Source: Euglena gracilis
Taxonomy: Eukaryota > Euglenida > Euglenophyceae > Euglenales
NCBI GenBank assembly: GCA_039621445.1
Contig: CP154956.1
Location: forward strand, 29,890,667 to 29,954,666
Reading direction: 5' to 3'
DNA: 64,000 nucleotides
Part shown: positions 1 to 32,900 of the stretch, piece after piece
Layout of the letters: the number at the start of each line of letters is the position of its first letter
How positions within the stretch are numbered: position 1 is the stretch's first letter
Notes under the pieces: model-generated
The model's input: only the letters and a program-made list of their open reading frames with translations
Databases searched by the model: none
What the model was told of the DNA's origin: nothing
Program-made: the position numbers and the translations under genes

Positions 1-1145
1 TTGTGGCCAAAAAGATTTTGTGAGGTTATTTGACGGAGTAGGGTCAGGGTTACGATTCTTGTCCAAACAGCAGAATATTTCCCGCTCAACGTTGTTAGAT
101 TGGTCTCAACAAGGTACACCCCCCACACCCCCCCCACACCCCCCCACACCCCCCCACCCCCCCCACCCCCCCCCCCCCCCCACACCCCCCCCCCCCCCCC
201 CCCACTCCCCCACACCCCCCACATGTCACATCATTTCACGTGACCTTTTTTTTTTTTTTTTTTTTTTGTTTTTATTTTTTATTTTTTTTTCATTTCTCTT
301 TTCATTCTTTTATTTTTGGCATTTCTGCAAAAGAACCCGATGGTGTTTCATTGTGGCCAAAAAGATTTTGTGAGGTTATTTGAAGGAGTAGGGTTAGGGT
401 TACAATCCTTGTCCAAACAGCAGAATATTTCCCGCTCAACGTTGTTAGATTGGTCTCTACAAGGTACACATCCCACACCCCCCACCACACCCACCACACC
501 CCCCACACCCACCACACACCCCCCAACCACCCCCCCACACCCCCCCACACCCCCACTCCCCCGCACACCCCCCCACACCCCCCACACCCCCCACACCCCC
601 CCACACCCCCCCACACACACCCACCCCCCCCCCCCCCACACCCCCCCACACCCCCCACACCCCCCCTCACACCCCCCACACCCCCCACATGTCACATCAT
701 TTCACGTGACCCTTTTCATTTTTATTTTTCTTTTTATGTTTATTTTTTATTTTTTTTCATTTCTCTTTTCATTCTTTTATTTTTGGGATTTCTGCAAAAG
801 AACCCGATGGTGTTTCATTGTGGCCAAAAAGATTTTGTGAGGTTATTTGAAGGAGTAGGGTCAGGGTTACGATTCTTGTCCAAACAGCAGAATATTTCCC
901 GCTCAACGTTGTTAGATTGGTCTCTGCAAGGTACACCCCCCACACCCACACCCCCCCACACCCCCACACCCCCCCACACCCACACACCCCACCCCCCCAC
1001 ACCCCCCCACACCCCCACACCCCCCCACACCCCCCCCACATGTCATATCATTTCACGTGACGTTTTTTTAATTTTATTTTTTTTATGTTTATTTTTTATT
1101 TTTTTCATTTCTCTTTTCATTGTTTTATTTTTGGCATTTCTGCTA
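1..1145. repeat. Tandem array of ~350-470 bp units with CCCCACAC-rich core
   Basis: Near-identical blocks starting with 'ttgtggccaaaaagatttt' recur at about 1, 350 and 820. Each block has a unique part (GTAGGGTCAGGG or GTAGGGTTAGGG, then a stretch ending in GTTAGATTGGTCTC), a C-rich run of CCCCCACAC repeats of variable length, the motif ACATGTCACATCATTTCACGTGAC, and a T-rich run. Unit length differs because the C-rich and T-rich runs differ. The proline/histidine-rich or glycine-rich reading frames across it are artefacts of the repeat. It looks like a satellite; a subtelomeric origin is possible but unproven. Confidence 0.85.
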
Positions 1146-1156
1146 AGGCTGCTTCG

Positions 1157-1189
1157 AACATTCGAATATTCGACGAATATTCGAATGTT
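1157..1189. repeat. Perfect 16-bp-arm palindrome (TTCGAA-rich)
   Basis: Two 16-nt arms (1157-1172 and 1174-1189) are exact reverse complements around a single central A. Further TTCGAA/TTCG words follow to about 1255. It could form a cruciform or be the end of a fold-back element. Confidence 0.85.
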
Positions 1190-1366
1190 TCAAAATAATC
1201 GAACGTTCGAATGTTGTGAAATATATTGTCGAATATTCGTGCAATATTCGACCGGAAAATTTTTTGTTTCCATTGGTGTGATTTCCTTCATTGCATATTA
1301 GTAATGCAAAAAGATTCTCTCTGTATGTATTAGTATTTTCCCCTTCAGACAACATGTGTCAGAGTA

Positions 1367-1433
1367 GGCGCAATAGCTCAGTGGTGGTAGGCAACTCGAC
1401 TTAAAAACTATCGGTCGTGGGTTCGATTCCCTC
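1367..1433 (+). other. tRNA-like sequence (box A and box B), probably SINE or pseudogene
   Basis: An A-box-like D arm (TAGCTCAGTGGTGG) and a B-box/T arm (GTGGGTTCGATTCCC) have tRNA spacing, with an apparent TAA in the anticodon-loop position. The acceptor stem does not pair and the T stem has one mismatch, so it is probably not a working tRNA. Confidence 0.5.
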
Positions 1434-1495
1434 AAAAATGAATTTTTGGTTTGAAATGACATATGCTTCTATGTATGTTTTAATTCAGCAAAAAT

Positions 1496-1566
1496 ATACA
1501 CAGTGGGGATCGAACCCACAACCGCTACCTTGTGAACCGAGTGCTCTACCACTGAGCTACGTGTAT
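1496..1566 (-). tRNA. tRNA-like gene, Val(CAC)-like loop, defective anticodon stem
   Basis: Read on the minus strand, the 71-nt segment has a 7-bp acceptor stem (ATACACG with TGTGTAT, one G-U pair), the U8-A9 bases, a 4-bp D stem (GCTC/GAGC), a 7-nt loop TTCACAA with anticodon CAC, a 5-nt variable loop and a perfect 5-bp T stem (GTGGG/CCCAC) with TTCGATC loop. Three of five anticodon-stem pairs are mismatched (CTCGG against GGTAG). It may be a tRNA pseudogene or a tRNA-derived element; it shares an ACTCG...TAnCGG core with the tRNA-like sequence about 130 bp away on the other strand. Confidence 0.5.
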
Positions 1567-1809
1567 ACTGACTGTACAATTCGCTTAGAGAGCATTTAGG
1601 GCTCAGGAGGCAAGTTAAAAAAAAACGAAAACCCTGAATTAATGTGAAATGTTTCCACCAAAATGTTTTATATTCGTCTCTGCCGAAGTGATATCTGATT
1701 TCAACAGCATAGTCTTTGACCACTCAGGCAATTGGTCCATGGTAGCTAATGGTTGGAAATGGCTAAAAGCCGTCGTTGACCAACCCGCCAGAGCCCCGTT
1801 TTGAGCCGC

Positions 1810-2105
1810 CAACCCATTGACTTTGGGTCAAACCCGGGTCAAAAAAGTCGAAAAAAATTGAAAAAAATTTTGGGGCCCGAAACGATTCGGTGGGACGCCG
1901 GGCCGCTGGCCGGCCCGCCGGGCCGCCGGCCCGCCGCTGGCCGGGCCGGGCCGGGCCGGGCCGGGCCGGGCCGCCGGCCGGGCCGGGCCGGGCCGGACCG
2001 TCGGTGGTGGGGGTGCGCTTATCAAGAGCTCAGCACTATTCAACACCTGGTCATTGAAGGGGTGGGTGCGCGCGTATTAAGAGCTCAGCACTATTCAAAA
2101 CCTGG
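1810..2105 (+). repeat. Partial copy of dispersed repeat R1 with doubled right end
   Basis: The segment shares the 'gccaacccattgactttggg' start and the GAGCTCAGCACTATT end with the long R1 copy at 12433-13640. The right-end motif occurs twice (near 2025 and 2078), and a (GGGCC)n-like run lies between. Confidence 0.7.
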
Positions 2106-3270
2106 CAGTGGAGAAATGGGTGACTGGTTTTTGAAAAGTGAATGATTGTTCTTTTTGGAAGTGGATGACCACCCCCCCAGGGTTGGTGCACAATATGGTG
2201 TGGTCCTGACCTAGCCCATTTCGGTGTCCCAAGGGGACGTCCCTCCCCTTCGTGCCCGGCGCTCATTCAGTCTGGCTAGTCCTAGCGGTCACGCCCCTGT
2301 CCCCTGTGTGCTGTGTGCACGAAAGCGATGTGGCCAGACTCGGCCCCTCCAATACGTTTGTTTCACACATGGTTCCGTGGTACTGTCCACGTGCTTTTTG
2401 GGGGGCGTGGCATATGATTTGCCTCGCCTGCATATCCGCGGTGCTAACCTCTGGAAAGGGGCGTCTGCAATCACCTTGGCATGGTCGACTGATCACCCGG
2501 CTCCAAGGTTCAACGCTCCCCCAAGTCTCTTCGTTGTCCATTCTTTGATTTGTGGCTCTCCGCCAAGTGTCAGACGAGCCGGGTTACCCTCCCCCGGCGT
2601 ATCAACTCCCCAGAGTTTGGTTTGGTTTGGTTAGTTGGCAGAAGGGGGTGGCTATAGGTCAGGGATTTGTTGGTCAACCCCCCCCCCCAAATTGCTCAAG
2701 TCGGCCTGGGGGTATTGGTGGGTGGGGTTGTAAGTGGGAGGGGGTTGCTTTGTTGGGCCAAGTCTGCCCTTCCGTTCTGCTGCTGCCTGTTCTTTTCTGC
2801 CGTCCTGCTGACTAGCACTGTATCATGTGCTATTCATTGCCTGTCGATTTTCGTCCCAACGCCTTAACACGAACGTTCCTCGCGGCTGGTGCCTGTCTTC
2901 CATGCTCGCATTGTTTAATTTCTGGAGCAGTACCCAACAAGGTGTTTGTGTACTTTTTCTCAGGTTCCTTTTCTAATTTTTGACAAAACCTCTGACCTCA
3001 TTGGTAAGGAAAGCTTCTTTGGTGTTTGGAGAAAGAAGCCAGAAAACCAGTCTGGCTCTGAAAACAGTTTTCAAGGTGTCCAAGGTTTAAGCAACGCAGA
3101 TATTGGCATTTAGTCTTAATTATTTGACCTGCTTCGCATCCAGTGGATTTGTCTTGGCAGGCAACCCAAAAGGGATCAGGCAGGAACCCCCAATTGTAAA
3201 ATAGATAATTACTGTCGCTGCCAATCATTGGGCCCCCATCAGTGCCAGTTAACCTTGGGGATCCCCACCC
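2106..3270. other. Gene-free stretch, nothing recognised
   Basis: No exon-like, GC3-biased reading frame with plausible splice sites was found. Frames of 60-136 codons exist in several phases but show no domain signal. Confidence 0.4.
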
Positions 3271-3274
3271 TGCA

Positions 3275-3535
3275 GTTCCGGCACTGCGAGGCATCGCGTG
3301 GCACTGCGTGGCAATGTAGGTCGTTTAATCCGCATGCCAGCATTTAAGGCACATACAGGCATTTTTTGGTCATTGTTCGACATTTCTAGCCAGAAGCAAA
3401 AAAATAAAGAATTGCCCTTGATGTTCTAAAAAAGCCAATGATGCAAAAATTAGTGGTTTGACGGCCCGCAGTGCCACGCAGTGCACGCAGTTCCACGCGG
3501 TGTCACGCAGTGCCACGCAGTGCCACGCGGTGTGG
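3275..3535. repeat. Inverted arrays of a 10-bp TGCCACGCAG-type repeat
   Basis: The left side (about 3277-3315) carries GGCACTGCG/TGGCACTGCG words. The right side (about 3465-3535) carries the complement, GTGCCACGCA, six or so times. The arms could fold together around about 150 bp, like a small fold-back element. Confidence 0.6.
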
Positions 3536-4363
3536 GTTGCGGGGCGGGCATCCCCCTTGTTTTCCCTCTGGAAACTCTTTTCTTATTTCATCAGGGGTGG
3601 TGCAGGATTTGGTACACAACTTGCAGACCTAGCTTGAACGATTCCAGACGATCAATGTTCCTCTGGCTTTTGTCGGTTACCCTACCCTACCTAATAAACA
3701 GACAACAATATTACTCAAAGACAAGGCAACCAACAAGATTGCATCAAAACAAACGTTCAGAATTGGGGATGAGGATTTTTTAAAACATGATAGTGACATG
3801 GAAAGATGGATGTCAGGACCTGTTTTATTCAGCAGTTTTGACATCGTTGCTATCATTTTGGGAGTTTTTTAAATAGAGATGAAAGAAACATAAATATTAA
3901 GATCGTCTTCACCAGCCTGTCAAACCCCATGAGCACGTTTCACCCATTGGAAGGCAAAGCTGTTGAAACCATCGACTAAAATTGATCCCAAATCACAATC
4001 TTTTTTTTTGCCACTGACGTCTTGTGGTCAGGTTTGATCCATTGACATTGTTCGTTCCAGTGCTCCGCAGCCTCCTTCCAGTGGATTCATTCGCTGGATT
4101 GACCCCCCCGAACAAACTTACTTATCAGCCACCCCATCAAGGTTCTCTTTAAATTAGGTTGCACCATTTGGGGGCAACCTAAATGATCTACCTGGGAGGT
4201 AGAACATTTTTCACAGCACAAAGCACACCCCCTCCCCCCTGTGGGTGGCTGCAAGAAGCCTGCCCCCCCACGCTCTTTCATCAACCATTCCATCAGCTGA
4301 AAACGAACCCCCCCCCCCCCAACAGCGCGGTGTGTTGTTCCCGGCCTCCGGTCCACCCCACAC

Positions 4364-26967
<22,604 letters not shown>

Positions 26968-27065
26968 CCGACCCGGCCCCGACCCTCCCAGACCCGCCAC
27001 CGCTTCGCCGGCCCTTCACCGCAGAGCTAGGGGCCCCGCCCAACCACCGACTTCCCGTTCCCTAG

Positions 27066-28614
27066 CCACCTCAAGGCTTCCACTCCGCCGTCCCCGCCAT
27101 CCGGGCACCCACTGCTTATCAGCGAAAGGGTGCCGGGGTGTGCGGAGTTACTGCACTCCGGCATTCCCACCCTGAGCCAGCCCCCTCCCGCCGTGGAAAT
27201 GTGATCGTTTGTACAGTATGCCTGGGGCCCATTGCCTCTTTGGGCAGTGTTTGCTTCGAGCGACGTGGGATGGGATGTGAGCCGTGCCCCCCCTTAGATG
27301 CGCCAGAACGTTCCAGACGTGTGCGAATGCGACGTTCTGGCGATGAGTGCGCCACGCCCACCCAGCATGCCCTAACAGCGGTCCAAACGCCCTACACCCC
27401 GCCATCCACAGGGCACCGGCACTTTTGCTGTCATATGGAGCGAAATTTATGGGGGTTGAGTACAGCTGCCTTCTCCCATGCCTACCGAGCGCACTGTTGC
27501 CAGAGCCCCTTTCAAGTTAGTCTTGTACAAGTCCCATGTGCCTCCTCCGCAGTGTGTTATTTCGAGATGATGGGACCCTACCTAGGCCCCCCCCCCCTGG
27601 ATCGCCGTCGCACGTTTCAGCGAATGCGAATTTTTTTTGCGATGATTTGTGTTTTTTTGATTAAAAATTTTTGTGTCAAAAACATTCTATTTTTTTTTTT
27701 TTTTTTTGTTTTTATAGCTTTTTTTTTTTGTTCAGCGCACTGTTTTCTGCTCCTAAACTGTTGAGCTTTCAAGTGTATTCTTTGTTAGTCATGTGAGTTA
27801 GCAGTGTGTCCTATTTCCATGATTGGCCCCCCCCACCATGGCATCGCCGTCGTTCACCGTGTTGTTCAGGTAAATGCCTCTCTAGCCTCGACTTCCCTCA
27901 AGCCAATCCCCTTCACGCCCCTTTGGCCACTCCGTCATTCTGGTCGCTTTTTCCGGACCTTCCCACCATGTTATGTGGTTCGTAGTACAGAGTAACCTCC
28001 CCAATCCAAATCCCCAAAATGGGGTGCTATTGATCGCACTGCGGAAAATTTGAGGCGCTTCTATTTCGGTACCCCTGTTTCATCTCAGGGCTGGTCTGGG
28101 ATCGAACGGGATCGAAAAGGGGGGGAAAAGGTCGAAAAAAAAGTGCCTTTTGATGTTATGGGTGGATGGCTGCTGCAGGAGGCCAGCCATCCGCTTGTCG
28201 ACCAAAGTGCACCCATTTCCGGCCAGATATTGCAAGGTTTCCCTCCATTTCCCCCGATTTTTTGTCGAATGTGCTGGACCTCCCTACAGGGGGGCGTTGT
28301 TGTTTTGGATTTTTGCAGGAAACCCGAGGCAGGCGGGCTTCTGTTTAGCGGGGGGGGTTGTAATTTGGGGGGGAGATGGTTTTTCTTTGGGGTGGTGGTA
28401 GCACTTCGGTATGTGGTGGTGGCACCCTCAGCAGTACCACCATCATACAGTTGCCTCTCAAACACCACGGGAACGTCCTTTGCTCTTCCTTTTCCTCTTT
28501 TGAGGAAGAGACTACGACTACGACACCAAAACTTAAACCGAAGGCTGCGTAACCTTGTAGGCTCGCTGGTTTTTTTGTTTCTGTTTTGATTTTGTGAAAT
28601 TTCACGGTTTCCAG
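27066..28614. other. Intergenic stretch plus possible unseen 5' exon of the GAF gene
   Basis: The next gene's first visible exon starts at a splice acceptor (28614), so a promoter and first exon should lie here, but none can be named with confidence. T-rich runs occur near 27680-27735. Confidence 0.4.
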
Positions 28615-28858
28615 CGGTCGATGCTGCGTTCCCCGTCGAAGGCTGTCTTCGGTGGAGAGGCGGGCCGGGGGACCGGCGGACCTCCGGGTGCTGGTGACCC
28701 ACTTCGGGCGGCGGGACGAGGAGCTGCGGCAGCGGCTGTCGGATGCTGTGGCGGCGGTGGCGGCGCGGTTCGAGGAGCAGGTCCTCCTGCTCTTCGAGAA
28801 CTTCGCGGTGCTGGACAAGGGGCAGCAGCAGCAGCTCCTGCAGCGGGAGACCCACCAG
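28615..28858 (+). CDS. GAF gene exon: Glu/Gln-rich helix
   Basis: CCAG acceptor, CAG|GTTGGC donor in phase 0. Reads DEELRQRLSDAVAAVAARFE and VLLLFENFAVLDKGQQQQLL, a long amphipathic helix. Confidence 0.75.
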
Positions 28859-28954
28859 GTTGGCCGCCACGCATTTTTGTCCTGTGGCCCATCAGTGGGG
28901 GAGGGGGGTTCAGGGACAGGCCTGCATTCATGCTAATTCATGTGTATGTATATG

Positions 28955-28993
<39 letters not shown>

Positions 28994-29947
28994 ATACATA
29001 CATACATAGTATATATACATACATACACACACATATAGGCTGACAAAAAATGTCGGCGATTGATAAGTGCACCAACTGTCAGGGAATGACGCAACCCGTT
29101 TGTGTGGTGCGCCTGTGTGTGTGGTTGTGCTTGTCTGTCCGTTTGTGACCTGCGTTGCCGATCATTTCGTCTCCTCTGCCCACTCATTTTGGCCCCCAGG
29201 CTATTGACCGAGCCCACGGTGCTCCTTGGCCGGAAGTGACTGGGCCGGAGGAGCCTCGGGAAGCCAACCCAGAAGGCGAGCTGTTTGACACCCTCAACCA
29301 GACCTTCCAGAGCAGGCGTCGGCTTCTTTGACCTCGCGGCACTGCGGCGAGACTGCCACTCCCGAACTCAGTTGCCACCCAGGGATGGGGAACATCCACT
29401 ATTATTTGTATGTTTTTTGTTTTGCATTTTGTCCTCCCGATGTGTGTGTTTTGCATCCCGGCGACCCATTCTTTGAACCACCACTTTTTCTTCCGCAAAT
29501 TTTTCCACAAACCCTTTTCTTTGGCTGTGGAATGCAACGTCCGCCCACACCAGACCAGACGACCTGTTGCTGGAATTTGTCATTGGCCGAGCCCCCCATT
29601 CCTTTGATGCCTTCTTGACTTGAGGCGGGGCCGGGTGCGGTGCGTCTTCACACGCTTTGGGCGCTTTGACAGCAACACTGCCCCTTCCCAGTTCCTGGCC
29701 CTGGCCTTTCAACTGGCATGTCCCCCCCACATTTTGTTTGGCCTTGGTGGGCTGGGCTGACGGGGAGCCGTGGCCTGCCCTCGACGGAACCGCCGGACAC
29801 TGCCGCCCCCACCAGTCCGCAACGGATGCGGGAGCGAGCCTCTCGGGTGGACAAGCGCAAGGCAGCCCCCCTGGAGATGGCCCACCGGTAAGTGTGTACG
29901 TGTGCAAATGCGCAGTGTGGGTGTATGTGCGCTCGTGTGGGTGCGTG

Positions 29948-29986
<39 letters not shown>

Positions 29987-32900
29987 ATGTGTCCTGTGAA
30001 CGAGTTTCTGTGCGCATGTGCGTGCACGCATGCATGCACCGCATGTTGTGGGCTTGCCTGGGGGGCAGGCCACCCTGGCTGCTTGCCCCCCCCCCCCAGC
30101 GGCTGTGCCCCCCCCCCCTGCCTCTCTGGCCCCCCAGCCACCTGGCCTGCGGGCTGTACCTCGCCCTGGAGGCCCTGGCGTCGGTGGTCAAGGCCGAGCG
30201 CTGCAGCCTGTACCTCCACTACAAGACGACCAACGTCCTCAAGTCCATCTGCACCGTGCCGCACAACCAGAAGAAGATCCAGGCGTGTGACCCGTGCCTA
30301 AACCATCACAAGTCACTGACCCCCCCCCCCCCCCCGGATGACTGACTGGTTTCTGGCCAACCAACAAAGTTGGTTGGCAAAATGGAGGGTTTTTTACAGC
30401 CATGGTTTGAACAAAGAAAGAATGTCGATGTGCGCAATTTCGCACATCGACCATTGTACAGTCCCCCCAAAGAACGGCCACAAATACCTGAGAATTCACA
30501 CTGCTGAAAGTGATGTGACAAATACCATGAGTTTTGGACATAAGATGAGGTCGGTTTGCGCAAATGCGCATATCGACCACGTGTGCGCATTTGCGCAAAC
30601 CCACCTCACGTCCATTTGTGAATAGGGAGGATGCGATCAAATATCATGACACATAAACGGATCTCGCTGCCTAGAGCCTTTTGAAACAACAATAACTGGA
30701 AGAGCTTACGGCGCAGCCTTGCTCTGAAAACAGACAGAAATGCACTGAAAAACACATGTATCAGTCAGTGCCAGGTCGGAATAAGAAAAAAGTGGTCGGT
30801 TTGCGCAAATACACACGTGGTCGGCGTTTACATACTTTCAAACGCCGACCACGTGCATAAAAAAGGACGTCGTCGGGGTGCAAAACGGGCACACCATGAC
30901 GACGTGCGCATTTGCGCATTTGCGCACACCGACCACGATAGTAAATTTTCAGACAGAACACATCAAACACGACGCCAAACACCACCTGCAATGGCTCCTT
31001 CGGTGTGCAACTTACTCAGCTGCCAAACAGGCTTTTTTAGGGTCGATTCTGGCGCAGTGACAGGTCCAGGTCCATTTGGAGACCGTAGACCTCCAGTGGG
31101 TGGCCCGCCGCTAGCACATCCTGGCACACGTGCAACGGCGCCGCTTGGGCAATGGGTGGCCCTCGAAAACCCCCGCCATTTTGGCTTGCGTTTTGCTGCA
31201 CCAGTAATACAAGGTGATGATAGGGGGTTGCACTTAAGCATCCACAAGGCTGTCATTTACCCTCCAGTTCAGCAGCAGGCACCGAGGTGGCATTGTCTTC
31301 CCCCACAACCGGGACGGCAGACTGGGGGGGGGGGTGGGCATGCTGCAGGTCCATGGAAACAATAGTAAACTGGAGCATCTTAAATGTGGCCACAAAACTC
31401 ATTGTTTTGGAGGGAGAAAATATTTAATGTTTACACCTGGTTGGGTCGCGTGAAAATGATGGTATTTATCATCCGGATATTGTGCAAAAAAATATGTGTT
31501 ACATGTTTTCTGAGGAAAAAACGAGGCATCATTGTGGCTCCAAAGGCAAGTTTGCATGTCTTATCTCCAACCCGTAAACCCCCCCACCTATAAGAAACCC
31601 GTTTCTTATAGGTGGGTTTCCAAAAAATGGCCCGAGGGGTTTCTTATAGGTGGGGGTTTCTTATAGGTGGGTTTCAATGTCCGAAAAAGTTTTGAGCCGA
31701 CAAAAGGCCAAAAGTGGCCAAAAACGGTCAAAAATTTCCTTCGGCGCCGAAGGCGCCGAAGAAAAAAGGGGGTGGTTGGGTTCAAAGCTCCCCAGGGGTT
31801 TCTTATAGGTGGGGGTTTCTTATAGGTGGGCGTCGGTCCGAAAATCCCCAAAGGGTTTCTTATAGGTGGGGGTTTCTTATAGAGGGGGGTTTCTTATAGG
31901 TGGGGGGGGTTTACGACCGATGGTTTTCGCGCCATCAGTTTGGAAGTTGTGCGGGAGAAATTGATGACGCGTAAACCCCCGTGATTGCTGGACACTTTTT
32001 TTTTAAAAAAAATACCAACTTCCAGAATTGAAAATTTGCGTGTGTGTAATCTTCCTGTTTCCTCGGCCCGGAATCATTTTCACAAACACACATGCAGTTT
32101 TAAGGGGCGTCAAGGCAAATGAATTGGGATGCACACGTTGCCCATGCTGTCAGTGAACGCATCCTTCCTCTTGGTAGTATTCATGTTTCACAGGGTGGGA
32201 TTGATTTGACTGATCCAGCCTTTGCTGCAGAAACAGAACCTACTCCAGTACTCCAGAACTGCCTAACAGCCTCCTCTGAAAAGCAGTGGGTGCAGGGGTT
32301 TCTTTAAGACCGGGGGGGGGACCTGTGAATATATTTGTGTGCGTGTGTGGGGTGTGGGGTGGTGTGCGTGCTGGTTCGGAGGGGGTTCGCATGGGCGAGT
32401 TCGTGTGCGTGGGTTCCACTTTCGGCAACAGGTGTCCGCCCATTCCGGGCTGCTGGGGCTGTCCTTCACCAGCTGTGTGGCATTCAACCTGCGGCTGGAT
32501 GAGGGGGACCGCGTCACATACGTCAAGGTGTGTCTGGGCCAAGGGACTCGATGGGCACTCCGTTGGTTTCAGACTGGGAGCTCAGTATTTTATGGAACGC
32601 AAAGTTCACTGCTCCAAAGCAGGGCGTCATCGAAGCCGGACCAAGTTCCAGTTTTGAGATAGCAATTCATTTCTGGAAGGAGTTGATTGTTTCTGACCTG
32701 CAGAGCAAGCCCCCCCCCCCACGAGCATGTTGGCCCCCCAATCCTTTGTCATGAAAGGGGATAAGGAATGGAAGGCGGCTGTCTTTTCCACTGCATTGTG
32801 CAATGGAAAAGGCACATTCCCCCCGTCTTCTGAAAGATGTGTCCTGACAGGCAGGCAGGGAGACGACCCTATCTCAGCCACCCCCCATAACCCCCCCCCC

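Noticed and set aside
1-1145. True telomere at the left edge
   Set aside because: TAGGGTTAGGG occurs once per ~0.4-kb unit and is not a tandem telomere repeat.
20-1301. Long proline/histidine- or glycine-rich reading frames on both strands
   Set aside because: They exist only because CCCCACAC repeats lack stop codons; no splice or start context and no conserved sequence.
27138-27764. 208-aa plus-strand frame
   Set aside because: Lower codon bias than real exons, passes into a poly-T region coding for a Phe run, and shows no domain.
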